A stretch of DNA of 64,000 bases from Marinobacter sp. F4218 (GCF_019443085.1 NZ_JAHZIL010000004.1:124001-188000); one strand, 5' to 3'; positions 9,288 through 18,798 are shown, counted from the stretch's first letter. Translations and numbers: made by a program. Notes: generated from the sequence alone by a model not told the origin.

Positions 9288-10922
9288 CTACTCCTGCTGA
9301 TTATCCGCGCCAATCGCTGACTCTTCCGTCTCTGACTCGTCAAATTCGTCGTCGATGTCCGGAACGTCTCCGGCATCCACTTCCGCCTGATCCATAATGC
9401 CCTTGGGAAGCTCTTTTTTAACCCTGACACCAAGCTCAACAAACCGGTTGGCCTGTGAGATCAGGTTCCCCCGCCCACGAGTGAGCGTGTTCATCGCCGA
9501 ATCGTACGTGCCCTGTGCCGTATGTAATTGGCCCCCGAGACGCTCCATCGCCTCCACAAAAACCCGCAGCTTGTCGTAGACTGCGCCGGCCCGGTCAGCG
9601 ATACGACGGGCATTCTGGCTTTGCCGTTCATAACGCCAGATGTTTTCAATGGTCCTGAGCGTTGCCAGCAGTGTGGTTGGTGTTACCACGATAATCTTTC
9701 GCTCAAACGCTTCCGCGAAGAGGTTCTCGTCCTGCTGAAATGCTGCCACGAACGCAGGCTCAATGGGCATGAACAGCAACACGAAGTCCGGCGAATGCAA
9801 CCCGTTTAACTGACTGTAGTCCTTTTCGCTCAGTGTGCGAATGTGGTTCCTGACCGCCTCTACATGCTCTTTGAGCGCTTTTTCACGGACGGCATCATCC
9901 TCCTCGGTTGCCCACTGCTGATACGCCAACAGGGACACCTTGGAGTCGATAATCAGATTCCGGCTGTCCGGGAGGTGAACAACCACGTCAGGACGAAGCA
10001 GCTGATTGTCAGCGTCGCGGTAGCTACCTTGAGTGTCGTATTCCACCCCCTTGCGAAGGCCGGACTTTTCCAGAACCCGCTCAAGAATCAGCTCGCCCCA
10101 GTTGCCCTGGATTTTTTTGTCCCCTTTCAGCGCGCGAGTCAGGTTCGAAGCTTCTTCCGTGATCTGACGATTCAGATCCTGAAGGGACTTGATCTCACTC
10201 CTCAATGCCTGACGATCACGGGTCTCGGTGGTGTAAACGTCTTCCACCCGCTTGCGGAAGTCCTGCAACTGGTCCCGGAACGGGTTCAGCAAAGTATCAA
10301 GGCTGGTACGTGTCTGCTGGCTGAAACGTTCGCTCTTCTGCTCGAAGATCTTGTTGGCGAGGTTTTCGAACTCCTGCTTCAGCGCATCACGGTTCCTTTC
10401 CAGGAGTTCAAGCTTCTCTGTCGTGGCACGCCGCTCCTTGTCCAGGGTGACCTCCTGCTCACGCAACGCAACCTGAGCCGCATGCAGTTCTCTGGACAAC
10501 GCTTCTGACCGCTGTTGCTGGCTCTCACGCTCACCTTCCAGCTGGCCGATTCGCGTTCTGCGCCCCTCCAGATCGGACTCCAGGCCGGCAACACGATTCT
10601 CCAGCCCTGTGGCGCGCTGCCGCCAGTGTTCGAGATCCTGTTCATGCTTTGCGAGACGGGCTCCCTGCTCCTCCAGAGCCTTTTCCAGGTATTCCGTTTG
10701 CTGTCGATCCATCGCATTCTCGTGCTGAGCCTCCCGAAGCAACCGTTCGACGTCATCACGGGCCGTTGCCAGAGTTTCCAGGTCGACCGCCAGCTTGCGC
10801 CCTTCCAAATTTGCGCGAATCGCCACCACGGCCAACACACACACTGCGATCACCATTACACCCATCCAGCCGGCCATGAGATCAGGCCGGGATACCATCA
10901 AATCGGTGACAGCCTCTGGCAC
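9288..10922 (-). CDS. rmuC: DNA recombination protein RmuC
   Basis: A 544-residue RmuC-family protein. An N-terminal membrane helix (GWMGVMVIAVCVLAVVAI) is followed by a long coiled coil (about residues 45-230) and the conserved RmuC nuclease-like domain (GNWGELILERVLEKSGL, LPDSRNLIIDSKVSL, LLFMPIEPAF, IVVTPTTLLATLRTI). RmuC limits DNA inversions at short inverted repeats. I place the start at GTG 10922, because AGGAG lies seven bases upstream. A second GTG three codons earlier touches that site directly and is a poor start. It is the first gene of a two-gene unit with the hypothetical gene downstream. Confidence 0.93.
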   Translation of the reverse strand: MPEAVTDLMVSRPDLMAGWMGVMVIAVCVLAVVAIRANLEGRKLAVDLETLATARDDVERLLREAQHENAMDRQQTEYLEKALEEQGARLAKHEQDLEHWRQRATGLENRVAGLESDLEGRRTRIGQLEGERESQQQRSEALSRELHAAQVALREQEVTLDKERRATTEKLELLERNRDALKQEFENLANKIFEQKSERFSQQTRTSLDTLLNPFRDQLQDFRKRVEDVYTTETRDRQALRSEIKSLQDLNRQITEEASNLTRALKGDKKIQGNWGELILERVLEKSGLRKGVEYDTQGSYRDADNQLLRPDVVVHLPDSRNLIIDSKVSLLAYQQWATEEDDAVREKALKEHVEAVRNHIRTLSEKDYSQLNGLHSPDFVLLFMPIEPAFVAAFQQDENLFAEAFERKIIVVTPTTLLATLRTIENIWRYERQSQNARRIADRAGAVYDKLRVFVEAMERLGGQLHTAQGTYDSAMNTLTRGRGNLISQANRFVELGVRVKKELPKGIMDQAEVDAGDVPDIDDEFDESETEESAIGADNQQE

Positions 10923-11069
10923 TGCGCGCACTCCTGTATCTGCTTGTGTTTGGTAACGAAAGCGGAATTATGCCCCAAAGTTACAGTCTACCTCATCAAT
11001 GGAACCTTTTTCGCACCAAGCCGTGGCAGGCTTTACGGATCACCGTTGTGATATCGACTGCGTAGCAAA

Positions 11070-11098
11070 TCCACAAACCGGCTGAATCTGTTTGTGGA
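11070..11098. repeat. Inverted repeat in the rmuC upstream region
   Basis: TCCACAAA and TTTGTGGA, separated by 13 bases, lie between rmuC and the small + strand gene. A short TGCC-TTGA-GGCA hairpin followed by a T run occurs at 11139-11162. The roughly 285 bases between the two genes otherwise show only the promoter space expected for a divergent pair. Confidence 0.5.
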
Positions 11099-11207
11099 CG
11101 CGACACGTAATATCGTCTAAAAGGGTAAAAGGTTCCTGTGCCTTGAGGCATTACGTTTTTTTAACGGCTTCACGGGCGCGAACAGGATCGCAAATGGACT
11201 ACTGATC

Positions 11208-11600
11208 ATGTTGAAAGAACTCTGGCGAAAACTGGGAACAGACTTCATGCAACCGGACTGCACGGCGGGCGATGCGGATTCCGCATTGTTCGGATCCTGT
11301 GGCTCTGGCACAAGATCAGGGGGCTTTCGCATTCTCCCGCACATCACCCACACCGGGGAATTCCACCTCGAACGCCTGACCAGCCTCTTGAAAGCCCGCT
11401 ATAGCAAGAGTTTCGAGCCGTCGGACAACAAATCCGGCAGTGATGAGGCCATCCGCGAGCTGATCAGTTACGCGGCCAGAATTCAGGACCAGGACGTGCA
11501 ACGGGAGCTCCTGCTGTTCTACCTGAACTGCTCTCCGGTGATTCAGGAATTTCTGCGCTCCGAAACCTCTCTTGGAGACGCTAACTTTCCATTCCGGTAA
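11208..11600 (+). CDS. Small hypothetical protein
   Basis: A predicted 130-residue soluble protein that I do not recognise. The N-terminal third is Gly/Ser-rich with two Cys residues (QPDCTAG, FGSCGSG). The C-terminal two thirds look helical and charged (HLERLTSLLKARYSKSF, EAIRELISYAARIQDQDVQRELLLFYLN). No signal peptide or membrane segment is visible. The ribosome site before ATG 11208 is weak. The gene stands alone, divergent from rmuC and followed by a gap before the RimB-like cassette. Normal codon use over the whole length supports a real gene, but confidence is moderate. Confidence 0.6.
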   Translation: MLKELWRKLGTDFMQPDCTAGDADSALFGSCGSGTRSGGFRILPHITHTGEFHLERLTSLLKARYSKSFEPSDNKSGSDEAIRELISYAARIQDQDVQRELLLFYLNCSPVIQEFLRSETSLGDANFPFR

Positions 11601-11778
11601 TCACTTACGCCTCAAACGTGAGACTCACTCGAAAAATCTGCCCTCTTAACCAACTGTAAAGCAACTACACACTTTGGTTGTTGTATACTCCTGCGCCTAC
11701 TAATCTTCAGAAACATCAGACTGTCCGTCATTTCAGCAGCATGAAAGACGTGACCGGCAGTTGGCGCAGGGGTTCTTA

Positions 11779-12576
11779 ATGGGTTCAAAACAGATGCGAG
11801 CTGGTTTTTGTCGCTCAATGAGTCTGCTAGCTTCCGGCTTGGTACTGTTGCTCGCCGGATGTTCGGCAGACCGCTACCTTATGGTGCCCAAAGAGAACCT
11901 GAATGAGCTGAACAAGTCGGTGCAGACTCAACGCGCCACTCTCGTGACAATCGAGGGCAACGCCAACGCCCGACACGAAAAGTTGCTGGGGGTGGAACGG
12001 GAATCCACCCAGTCCATTCTTGAAGCGATCAAGACCCAAGTTGAAAAGCCAAGCTGCCCCCCCGTTCAGCCCCAGACCATCTGCCCCAGTGCCGACCCAT
12101 CGAGAGGCATTGCTGATCGGCTGAAGGGAAAGCTCATTGTCGGTGAAGTGGAACGAATCTATCTGGCTGATGCCGGCCAGGTCTACACCGCCCGAATCGA
12201 CAGTGGCGCCGAGACGTCGTCCATTGATGCCCGTAACATCACCCGGTTCGAGCGGGATGGTAGCAATTGGGTTCGCTTTGATGTCCCGGTGTCCGGCAGC
12301 GATGAGCTAATCACTCTGGAGAAGGAGGTTTCCCGACGGGTCAAAGTGATCCAGGCCAGTGCCGAAGACCCTGAACGACGGGTTGTTGTGGAACTTCAGT
12401 TTGCCATAGGCGATCACCAGCAGGTCGCCGAATTCTCGTTAACGGACAGGGATGACCTGTCCTACGAAGTTCTGATCGGGCGCAATGTCCTGCGAGACGT
12501 CATGCTGATTGATGTTGGCCGGGAGTTCGCCACCAAGCTTCCCGACTCAATCCTTCATAGCAGGAACGACTCGTGA
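11779..12576 (+). CDS. RimB-like retropepsin-fold lipoprotein ('ATP-dependent zinc protease' family)
   Basis: A 265-residue lipoprotein (lipobox LAGC, Cys28) with a short coiled segment (residues about 35-90), a Cys/Pro-rich linker, and a retropepsin-like domain starting near residue 118. The active-site-like motif is DSGAETSS with Asp141. A later hydrophobic strand ends in VLIGRNVLRD, as in this family. Pfam calls the family a zinc protease, but the motif is that of an aspartic retropepsin, and relatives sit next to RimK-type ligases. The start at 11779 has AGGGG six to seven bases upstream. A TTG at 11761 is less likely. It overlaps the next gene by GTGA, so the two are translationally coupled. 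Confidence 0.85.
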   Translation: MGSKQMRAGFCRSMSLLASGLVLLLAGCSADRYLMVPKENLNELNKSVQTQRATLVTIEGNANARHEKLLGVERESTQSILEAIKTQVEKPSCPPVQPQTICPSADPSRGIADRLKGKLIVGEVERIYLADAGQVYTARIDSGAETSSIDARNITRFERDGSNWVRFDVPVSGSDELITLEKEVSRRVKVIQASAEDPERRVVVELQFAIGDHQQVAEFSLTDRDDLSYEVLIGRNVLRDVMLIDVGREFATKLPDSILHSRNDS

Positions 12577-14090
12577 CCCCCCGCTCCCGTCTGCCCTTTT
12601 ACATCGCCGTTTTTCTCCTCATCGCAGCCGGCATTTCCCTGGCCATCTGGCGCCACATAGAGCTTGGCATTCCCTGGCTTTCCGGCGAACAGCGCCCCGT
12701 CTGGATGATTGAGGCCAGAGTTGATTTCGACGCAAACAGTGGGGCCGTGCTTGCGAGCCTGAATGTGCCAGAAAACCCACCTGGTTTCCGGATCCTCTCG
12801 GAGCAGGCCGCTTCACCAGGCTACGGATTCTCGATCATCGAGAAGAACGGAAGTCGTCGGGCTGAATGGACCAAGCGAAACGTGTCCGGGCGCCAGACCC
12901 TGTATTTCAAAACCCAGTTTATCCCGGACGATTCGGCAATTGACCGGCAGCCCACCCCAGAACCTAAAGCCCGCAAAATATTCTGGGAGGAGCCCCAGGC
13001 TACGGCTGTGCGCGAAGTACTGGCTCAGGCAGAGGAACGGTCCAGCACCCCGGAGAGCATGACCCGGGAACTGATCCGGTTCATGCAGCCGGATACCCGA
13101 ACCCAGAACACCACACTGCTGGTTTCCGAGGAAAACTACCTCGATTTGCTGGTCGACATGCTGAATCACTCAGGTATCCCGGCACGAACGGCCGACGGGC
13201 TGAAACTGGAAGACGCCCGCCGCCGGCAATCCTTGATGCCTTTCCTGCAGATCTTCAACGGCGAGCAATGGCTGACTTTTGACCCGAATACCGCTGAGCA
13301 GGGGGTTCCAGAGAGTCTGCTGCTATGGCGACAGGGCTCGGCGTCTCTGCTGGATGTCGTTGGCGGGGACAACTCGGAAGTCAGCTTCTCGATGCTCCGG
13401 CAAACGGTTCCGGCCCTACAGCTCGCAACCATGGAGTTCGATTCCAACGGCCTTGGCTTCCTGAGCTTCTACGAGCTCCCCATAGAAGAACAAAGCATGT
13501 TCCGCATGTTGCTACTGTTGCCACTGGGGGCGCTGATGGTGGCCTTCATGCGGATTGTCATAGGCATACGCACCTCCGGAACCTTCATGCCGGTTCTGAT
13601 TGCCGTAGCATTCGTCCAGACAACCCTGGTTCCGGGCCTGATCGCCTTCCTGTCGGTGGTCTCGATTGGCCTGATGATGCGGGGCTATCTCTCCAGCCTG
13701 AACCTCCTGCTGGTTTCGAGGATATCCGCCCTGATCATACTGGTCATCTTCATCACGGCGGGTCTCAGCATCATTGGATACCAGATGGGTTTCAACACGG
13801 GCATGACGGTGACCTTTTTCCCCATGGTAATCATTGCGTGGACCATCGAACGCATGTCGATACTCTGGGAGGAAGAAGGTGCCCATGAAGTCCTCATCCA
13901 GGGTGCCGGCAGCATGTTTGTCGCCATTTGCGCATATCTGCTGATGAGTGCTCCCTTGGCAGGCCACCTGACGTTCAACTTTCCCGAGCTGCATTTAGTG
14001 ATTCTCGGCCTGATTCTGCTGATGGGCCAGTACACCGGTTACAAACTGAGCGAGCTCAAGCGGTTCACACCCATGAAGGCCTACGACTGA
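12573..14090 (+). CDS. Inactive transglutaminase fused to seven transmembrane helices
   Basis: A 505-residue membrane protein. One N-terminal helix (residues about 8-28) leads to a periplasmic transglutaminase-like domain (about 40-300), in which a Cys-His-Asp triad is not evident, consistent with the name inactive transglutaminase (Transglut_i_TM). Seven hydrophobic helices follow (about 308-495), including the family pattern IGIRTSGTFMPVLIAVAF. It starts with GTG inside the stop codon of the RimB-like gene and is followed after one base by the ATP-grasp gene. I infer that it senses or binds a peptide-like ligand in the periplasm and passes the signal or substrate across the membrane. Confidence 0.88.
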   Translation: MTPRSRLPFYIAVFLLIAAGISLAIWRHIELGIPWLSGEQRPVWMIEARVDFDANSGAVLASLNVPENPPGFRILSEQAASPGYGFSIIEKNGSRRAEWTKRNVSGRQTLYFKTQFIPDDSAIDRQPTPEPKARKIFWEEPQATAVREVLAQAEERSSTPESMTRELIRFMQPDTRTQNTTLLVSEENYLDLLVDMLNHSGIPARTADGLKLEDARRRQSLMPFLQIFNGEQWLTFDPNTAEQGVPESLLLWRQGSASLLDVVGGDNSEVSFSMLRQTVPALQLATMEFDSNGLGFLSFYELPIEEQSMFRMLLLLPLGALMVAFMRIVIGIRTSGTFMPVLIAVAFVQTTLVPGLIAFLSVVSIGLMMRGYLSSLNLLLVSRISALIILVIFITAGLSIIGYQMGFNTGMTVTFFPMVIIAWTIERMSILWEEEGAHEVLIQGAGSMFVAICAYLLMSAPLAGHLTFNFPELHLVILGLILLMGQYTGYKLSELKRFTPMKAYD

Positions 14091-14091
14091 T

Positions 14092-15039
14092 ATGGGCTGG
14101 ATATCACCGAGAACACTCAATCGTCTGGGTATGCTGAACATGAACCGGCGCAATGTGGATTACATTGCCCGGTACAATGAACGCTCCTCCTATCCGCTGG
14201 TCGACAACAAGCTCAAGACAAAACTCGCCGTGGCGGAATACGGGGTAAGGACGCCCCGCCTGCTCCAGGTCGTTCGCCAGCAACACGAAATTTCCGGTTT
14301 CCGGCAGATGGCAGAGGACCTGGGAGGCTTTGCCATCAAACCTGCCAAGGGTTCTGGGGGAAAAGGCATCACCGTCATTACCGGCCGGGATAACGACGAA
14401 TACGTCAAGGCCTCAGGCTCCAGGATTCCGGCATCTTCCCTGGAACGACACCTCACCAACATCCTCGCTGGTCTTTACTCGCTGGCAGGCACTCCGGATG
14501 TTGCCATTGTCGAGAGCCTGGTTGAGTCCGTTCCCACCCTCGCCCGGTATTCCTTTCAGGGCGTGCCTGACATTCGTATCGTGGTGTTCAGAGGCTACCC
14601 GGTCATGGCAATGCTCAGGCTCGCCACAAAGGCCTCTGACGGCAAAGCGAACCTTCACCAGGGCGCGGTAGGTGTGGGCCTCGATATCGGCACTGGACAG
14701 AGCCTGAATGCGGTTCAATTCAACAAGCCAATCACGTTGCATCCAGATACCGGTCTGGCCCTGGAGAACATCGAGATCGAAGCTTGGGGTGAAATGCTGG
14801 AGATGGCGGCCCGCTGCTACGAATCAACCGGGCTTGGGTACATGGGGGTGGATCTGGTGGTGGATGCCCACGAAGGGCCATTGCTGCTGGAACTGAACGC
14901 CCGGCCTGGCCTGGCGATCCAGATGGCCAATGGCCGGGGGCTGCTGCCGCGCTTGCGCACCATTGAGCGCCTCAAGCGCCCCCATTTCACGCCGCAGGAG
15001 CGGGCCAATTACGCCATGGAGGTATTCGCCTCGCTCTAG
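14092..15039 (+). CDS. Alpha-L-glutamate ligase-like protein (RimK-like ATP-grasp)
   Basis: A 315-residue cytoplasmic ATP-grasp enzyme. It shows the ATP-binding lysine loop (FAIKPAKGSGGKGI, about residues 83-96), a central DIRIVVFRGYPVMAMLR strand pair, and the metal-binding end LLLELNARPGLAIQMAN. The close relative RimK adds glutamates to a protein or small-molecule acceptor. Here the acceptor is unknown. Only one base separates it from the 7TM gene, and it ends the three-gene unit just before a terminator. A peptide-ligase role in making or modifying the ligand of the membrane partner is a reasonable inference. Confidence 0.88.
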   Translation: MGWISPRTLNRLGMLNMNRRNVDYIARYNERSSYPLVDNKLKTKLAVAEYGVRTPRLLQVVRQQHEISGFRQMAEDLGGFAIKPAKGSGGKGITVITGRDNDEYVKASGSRIPASSLERHLTNILAGLYSLAGTPDVAIVESLVESVPTLARYSFQGVPDIRIVVFRGYPVMAMLRLATKASDGKANLHQGAVGVGLDIGTGQSLNAVQFNKPITLHPDTGLALENIEIEAWGEMLEMAARCYESTGLGYMGVDLVVDAHEGPLLLELNARPGLAIQMANGRGLLPRLRTIERLKRPHFTPQERANYAMEVFASL

Positions 15040-15056
15040 CGGGGGAAGCGTCCACA

Positions 15057-15088
15057 AAAAAACCGGGGCTTTTGCCCCGGTTTTTTTA
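15057..15088. terminator. Bidirectional terminator between the ligase and BCCT genes
   Basis: An A run, stem ACCGGGGC/GCCCCGGT with a TTTT loop, and a T run. It ends the + strand three-gene cassette, and on the other strand lies just beyond the BCCT gene. Confidence 0.92.
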
Positions 15089-15105
15089 TGCCTGAATTGA
15101 CACTG

Positions 15106-16695
15106 CTACATTTCGCCCCTGGCAATCAGAAGCTTGCGCTCGTGGGACAGGCCTTTCAGAAGCCCCCACGTCATTACCAGCAGTATCGCGGTAAATGGCA
15201 GACCGGCACTGATCGCCGTCGCCTGGATCGCTCCGAGGGCGTCTTCACCGCCACCAAAGATCAGCGCAGCCGCGATTGCACCTTCCATAACTACCCAGAA
15301 AACACGCTGAGCGGTCGGTGCGTCGGTCTTGCCTCCGGCGGTGATGCTATCGATAACCAGTGACCCGGAATCCGAGGAGGTTACGAAGAACACCAACACC
15401 AGAATGATGCCCACGAAGGAAATGATGCCAGTCAGCGGCAGGTTGGTGAACATCTGGAACATCGCCAGAGAGACATCGGTCAGGCCATTTTCAGCCAGAG
15501 CACCAATACCATTCTGAATCTGCTCCAGTGCAGAGCCACCAAAAGCGCTCATCCAAACCACGGTAATCACAGTAGGAATGATCAGCACCGCAGTCACAAA
15601 TTCCCTGACAGTCCGGCCGCGCGATACGCGCGCGATGAACATGCCAACGAACGGTGACCAGGAAATCCACCACGCCCAATAGAACACAGTCCAACCCTGG
15701 AACCACGCTTCGTCTTCACGGCCGAACGGGTTACTCAGAGGAACGATGTTGCCGACATAGCTTGAGGAGGTCACCCAGATGGTTTCCAGCACCGTCATGG
15801 TTGGTCCGGCGAAAATGATAAAGAACAGCAGGATTCCGGCCAGAGCCATGTTGATATTACTGAGTACCTTTACACCACCATCGAGGCCACGAAGGACGGA
15901 TATCAACGCCAGCGCGGTAACACCCACAATGATCGCCATCTGCACGTTGATTCCCCCGCCCGTATCGAACAGGTAATTCAACCCGGAGGCCGCCTGCTGG
16001 GCGCCAAACCCGAGGGAGGTTGCCAAACCAAAGATGGTTGCAACGACGGCCAGAATATCAATGACGTGGCCAGGCCAGCCCCAGACCTTATCGCGCAGCA
16101 GGGGGAAGAACGCCGAGCGGATGGTCAGCGGCATGTTCTTGTTGAACGAGAAAAATGCCAGGGACAAAGCAACAATGGCGTAAACCGCCCATGGGTGCAG
16201 ACCCCAGTGGTACATTGTTGCGCCCATGGCGAGATTAGCCGCTTCGGGCGTATTCGCCTCAACGTTGAACGGCGTCTCATACCAACCGGTGTAGTAGGCG
16301 GTGGGCTCCGCAACCGCCCAGAACATCAGGCCAATACCCATGCCAGCCGCGAACAGCATGGCGAACCAGGACATGGTTGAAAACTCAGGTTTGGCGTCCA
16401 TCCCGCCCAGTCGAATCTTGCCCACTGGCATGAAGATCAAGGCCAGGCACACCACCACAAAGATGTTGGCACTGAGCAAAAAGAACCAGTCAAATGTCGC
16501 AATAATGTCCCACTTTGCACCGTCCAGAAGTTCTTTCGAGCCTGCCGGGAAAATGAGGGTTCCTACCACGAAAAGCACGACCAGTATTGCCGTAATCGGG
16601 AATACCGGCGCGTGAAGATCCAGGCCAAAAGGATTGATATTATCCTGGCCTGCGACGTAATCCGTCTGATATTCGTCTTTAACTACCTCGCCCAC
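15106..16695 (-). CDS. BCCT-family betaine/choline/carnitine-type transporter
   Basis: A 529-residue inner-membrane carrier of the betaine-choline-carnitine transporter family with about 12 membrane helices. Diagnostic motifs are GMGIGLMFWAVAEP (residues 118-131), with the glycine stretch used for sodium and substrate, and WAWWISWSPFVGMFIARVSRGRTVREF near residue 330. The GMGIG form is typical of sodium-coupled carriers such as BetP. It starts with GTG, preceded by AGGAGG eight bases upstream. The C-terminal tail is short, so the long regulatory tail of BetP is missing. Uptake of a compatible solute fits a marine organism, but the exact substrate is open. Confidence 0.92.
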   Translation of the reverse strand: MGEVVKDEYQTDYVAGQDNINPFGLDLHAPVFPITAILVVLFVVGTLIFPAGSKELLDGAKWDIIATFDWFFLLSANIFVVVCLALIFMPVGKIRLGGMDAKPEFSTMSWFAMLFAAGMGIGLMFWAVAEPTAYYTGWYETPFNVEANTPEAANLAMGATMYHWGLHPWAVYAIVALSLAFFSFNKNMPLTIRSAFFPLLRDKVWGWPGHVIDILAVVATIFGLATSLGFGAQQAASGLNYLFDTGGGINVQMAIIVGVTALALISVLRGLDGGVKVLSNINMALAGILLFFIIFAGPTMTVLETIWVTSSSYVGNIVPLSNPFGREDEAWFQGWTVFYWAWWISWSPFVGMFIARVSRGRTVREFVTAVLIIPTVITVVWMSAFGGSALEQIQNGIGALAENGLTDVSLAMFQMFTNLPLTGIISFVGIILVLVFFVTSSDSGSLVIDSITAGGKTDAPTAQRVFWVVMEGAIAAALIFGGGEDALGAIQATAISAGLPFTAILLVMTWGLLKGLSHERKLLIARGEM

Positions 16696-16952
16696 GTTTG
16701 GAGCCTCCTGAATTGGAAAGTCTTTTTTTGGGAATCGGTATTCAAACGTTACAAGCGCGTCATACTAATGTTTTGAACTCAAAACATCAAAACCTGGATG
16801 CAGTGATTCACTGCCCCCAATCTCAGCATAGACCATGATCTCGGGAACAGTGACCCAACATCAGGCAATCGGCTACAGATTTCGCGGCGTATCGATATAC
16901 TCTGGTGCAAATATCCGCAAACCCCGGCAAACCGTCCCCACTTGAGGTATCC

Positions 16953-18596
16953 ATGGAGAAAACCACAACCTTTCCGCTCCGCTACACCGTTTACGCACTG
17001 AGCATTGCCGGCTTTCTAGCATCTTTGGTCGCAAGTTTCTTCACCGATGCCGCCTACTTTTTCCTCGTTGCCTTCGGCGCGTTGACTGCTCTCGGCACTT
17101 ACGACCTGCTTCAGAGAAGACACACAGTCAGCCGCAACTACCCTATCCTTGCCAACTTTCGGTACCTGCTTGAATCCGTTGGGCCGGAGATACGTCAGTA
17201 CTTCATTCAGTCCGATACTGAGGAACGCCCTTTCTCAAGGGAACAAAGAACCATTGTTTATCAGCGCGCCAAGAACGTGCTCGACAAGCGGCCCTTTGGG
17301 TCCCAACTAGGTATGTACGACGAGGGATTCGAATGGATGAATCATTCTCTTAATCCCACCAAAATAAGCGACAGCGACTTCAGAATCCTGATTGGGAAAC
17401 ACTGCGCAAGGCCTTACAGTGCAAGCGTTTTTAACATATCAGCCATGAGCTTTGGTTCGCTTTCGGCAAACGCCATCCTGAGCCTCAATACCGGCGCGAG
17501 GCTTGGCGGCTTCTACCACGACACCGGCGAGGGCTCAATTTCCCGATATCACCGCCAACCCGGTGGCGACCTGGTCTGGGAAATTGGCTCGGGTTATTTT
17601 GGCTGCCGCCACAAGGACGGCACGTTTAACGAGGAAATGTTCCAAGAAAACGCCACCATCGATCAGGTCAAAATGATAGAGATCAAACTATCTCAGGGGG
17701 CCAAACCGGGACATGGGGGAATTTTGCCCGGGGCCAAGGTGACACCGGAGATTGCTGAAGCCCGAGGTGTGGCGGTCGGCGAGGACTGCGTGTCGCCTGC
17801 CCTCCATTCGGCGTTCTCCACCCCCCTGGAACTCCTTGCTTTCATCGACCGGCTCCGGGAACTGTCAGGCGGCAAGCCGGTAGGCTTCAAGCTGGCCATA
17901 GGCCACCCCTGGGAATGGTTTGCCATCGTGAAGGCAATGCTCGAAACCGGTCAAAAACCCGACTTTATCGTCGTTGATGGCGGCGAAGGAGGCACAGGCG
18001 CCGCGCCCCTGGAGTTCATTAACCGGCTCGGCATGCCTATGACCGAAGCCCTGTTGCTCGTACACAACACCCTCGTTGGCACGAACCTCAGGGAAGACAT
18101 CGCGATTGGCGCAGCGGGCAAGATTACGTCGGCATTCAACATTGCCCGTACCCTCTCCCTTGGCGCTGATTGGTGCAATTCAGCCCGTGGGTACATGTTC
18201 TCACTGGGCTGCATTCAGGCCCTGAATTGCCATACCGGGCGCTGCCCAAGCGGTGTCGCAACCCAGGATCCCCGACGTGGCAACAAACTGGATGTGGAGC
18301 TCAAGAGCCAGCGGGTCTACAACTTTCATAAAAACACCCTTGATGCCTTGCAGAACCTGCTTGAATCATCCGGCCTGCGCCACCCGTCGGAGCTCGGCCC
18401 TGAGCACGTGGTGCGCCGTGTCTCCAAGACGGAAGTTCATTCCTACATGGATCTGTTCCCATACCTTGAACCGGGTGCCCTGCTCGAAGGTGAAACCGGC
18501 CACACGGTATTCGACAAGTACTGGCCACAGGCTAGCCCGGCAACCTTCGATCCGCCCGACTCTATTCTCAAGCTAAGAGAGACCAAGCTCCGCTGA
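16953..18596 (+). CDS. Membrane-anchored FMN-binding glutamate synthase-family protein
   Basis: A 547-residue protein with two N-terminal membrane helices (residues about 8-50), then the FMN-binding domain of the glutamate synthase large subunit. Visible family blocks are the FNISAMSFGSLSANA strand, AKPGHGGILPGAKVT, and the VDGGEGGTGAAP phosphate-binding loop. A Cys triad for a 3Fe-4S cluster (CIQALNCHTGRCPSGVATQDP) lies near residues 419-430. The glutamine amidotransferase domain is absent. The start is ATG 16953, with GAGG five bases upstream, rather than GTG 16905. Its electron donor and substrate are unknown. It stands alone, divergent from the BCCT gene. Confidence 0.9.
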   Translation: MEKTTTFPLRYTVYALSIAGFLASLVASFFTDAAYFFLVAFGALTALGTYDLLQRRHTVSRNYPILANFRYLLESVGPEIRQYFIQSDTEERPFSREQRTIVYQRAKNVLDKRPFGSQLGMYDEGFEWMNHSLNPTKISDSDFRILIGKHCARPYSASVFNISAMSFGSLSANAILSLNTGARLGGFYHDTGEGSISRYHRQPGGDLVWEIGSGYFGCRHKDGTFNEEMFQENATIDQVKMIEIKLSQGAKPGHGGILPGAKVTPEIAEARGVAVGEDCVSPALHSAFSTPLELLAFIDRLRELSGGKPVGFKLAIGHPWEWFAIVKAMLETGQKPDFIVVDGGEGGTGAAPLEFINRLGMPMTEALLLVHNTLVGTNLREDIAIGAAGKITSAFNIARTLSLGADWCNSARGYMFSLGCIQALNCHTGRCPSGVATQDPRRGNKLDVELKSQRVYNFHKNTLDALQNLLESSGLRHPSELGPEHVVRRVSKTEVHSYMDLFPYLEPGALLEGETGHTVFDKYWPQASPATFDPPDSILKLRETKLR

Positions 18597-18711
18597 AAAT
18601 CAGGGCGCAAAATCTCTAAAGCCTGTTTATTTTTCTTATGGGCTGGTGTAGACTTCGCTCCCGCTAAGCCACTGAGATAGCTCTTAAGTTTTCTCGGGGC
18701 CCACAGCGAAT

Positions 18712-18788
18712 CGGGGCGTAGCGCAGCTTGGTAGCGCACCTGCATGGGGTGCAGGGGGTCGTAGGTTCAAATCCTACCGTCCCGACCA
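18712..18788 (+). tRNA. tRNA-Pro (anticodon GGG)
   Basis: A complete 77-base cloverleaf. Acceptor CGGGGCG pairs with CGTCCCG (one G-U pair), the D arm is GCGC/GCGC, and the anticodon stem CCTGC/GCAGG carries loop ATGGGGT, placing GGG at 18746-18748. The T arm is GTAGG-TTCAAAT-CCTAC, and CCA is encoded at 18786-18788. Confidence 0.97.
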
Positions 18789-18798
18789 GATTCAAAAG

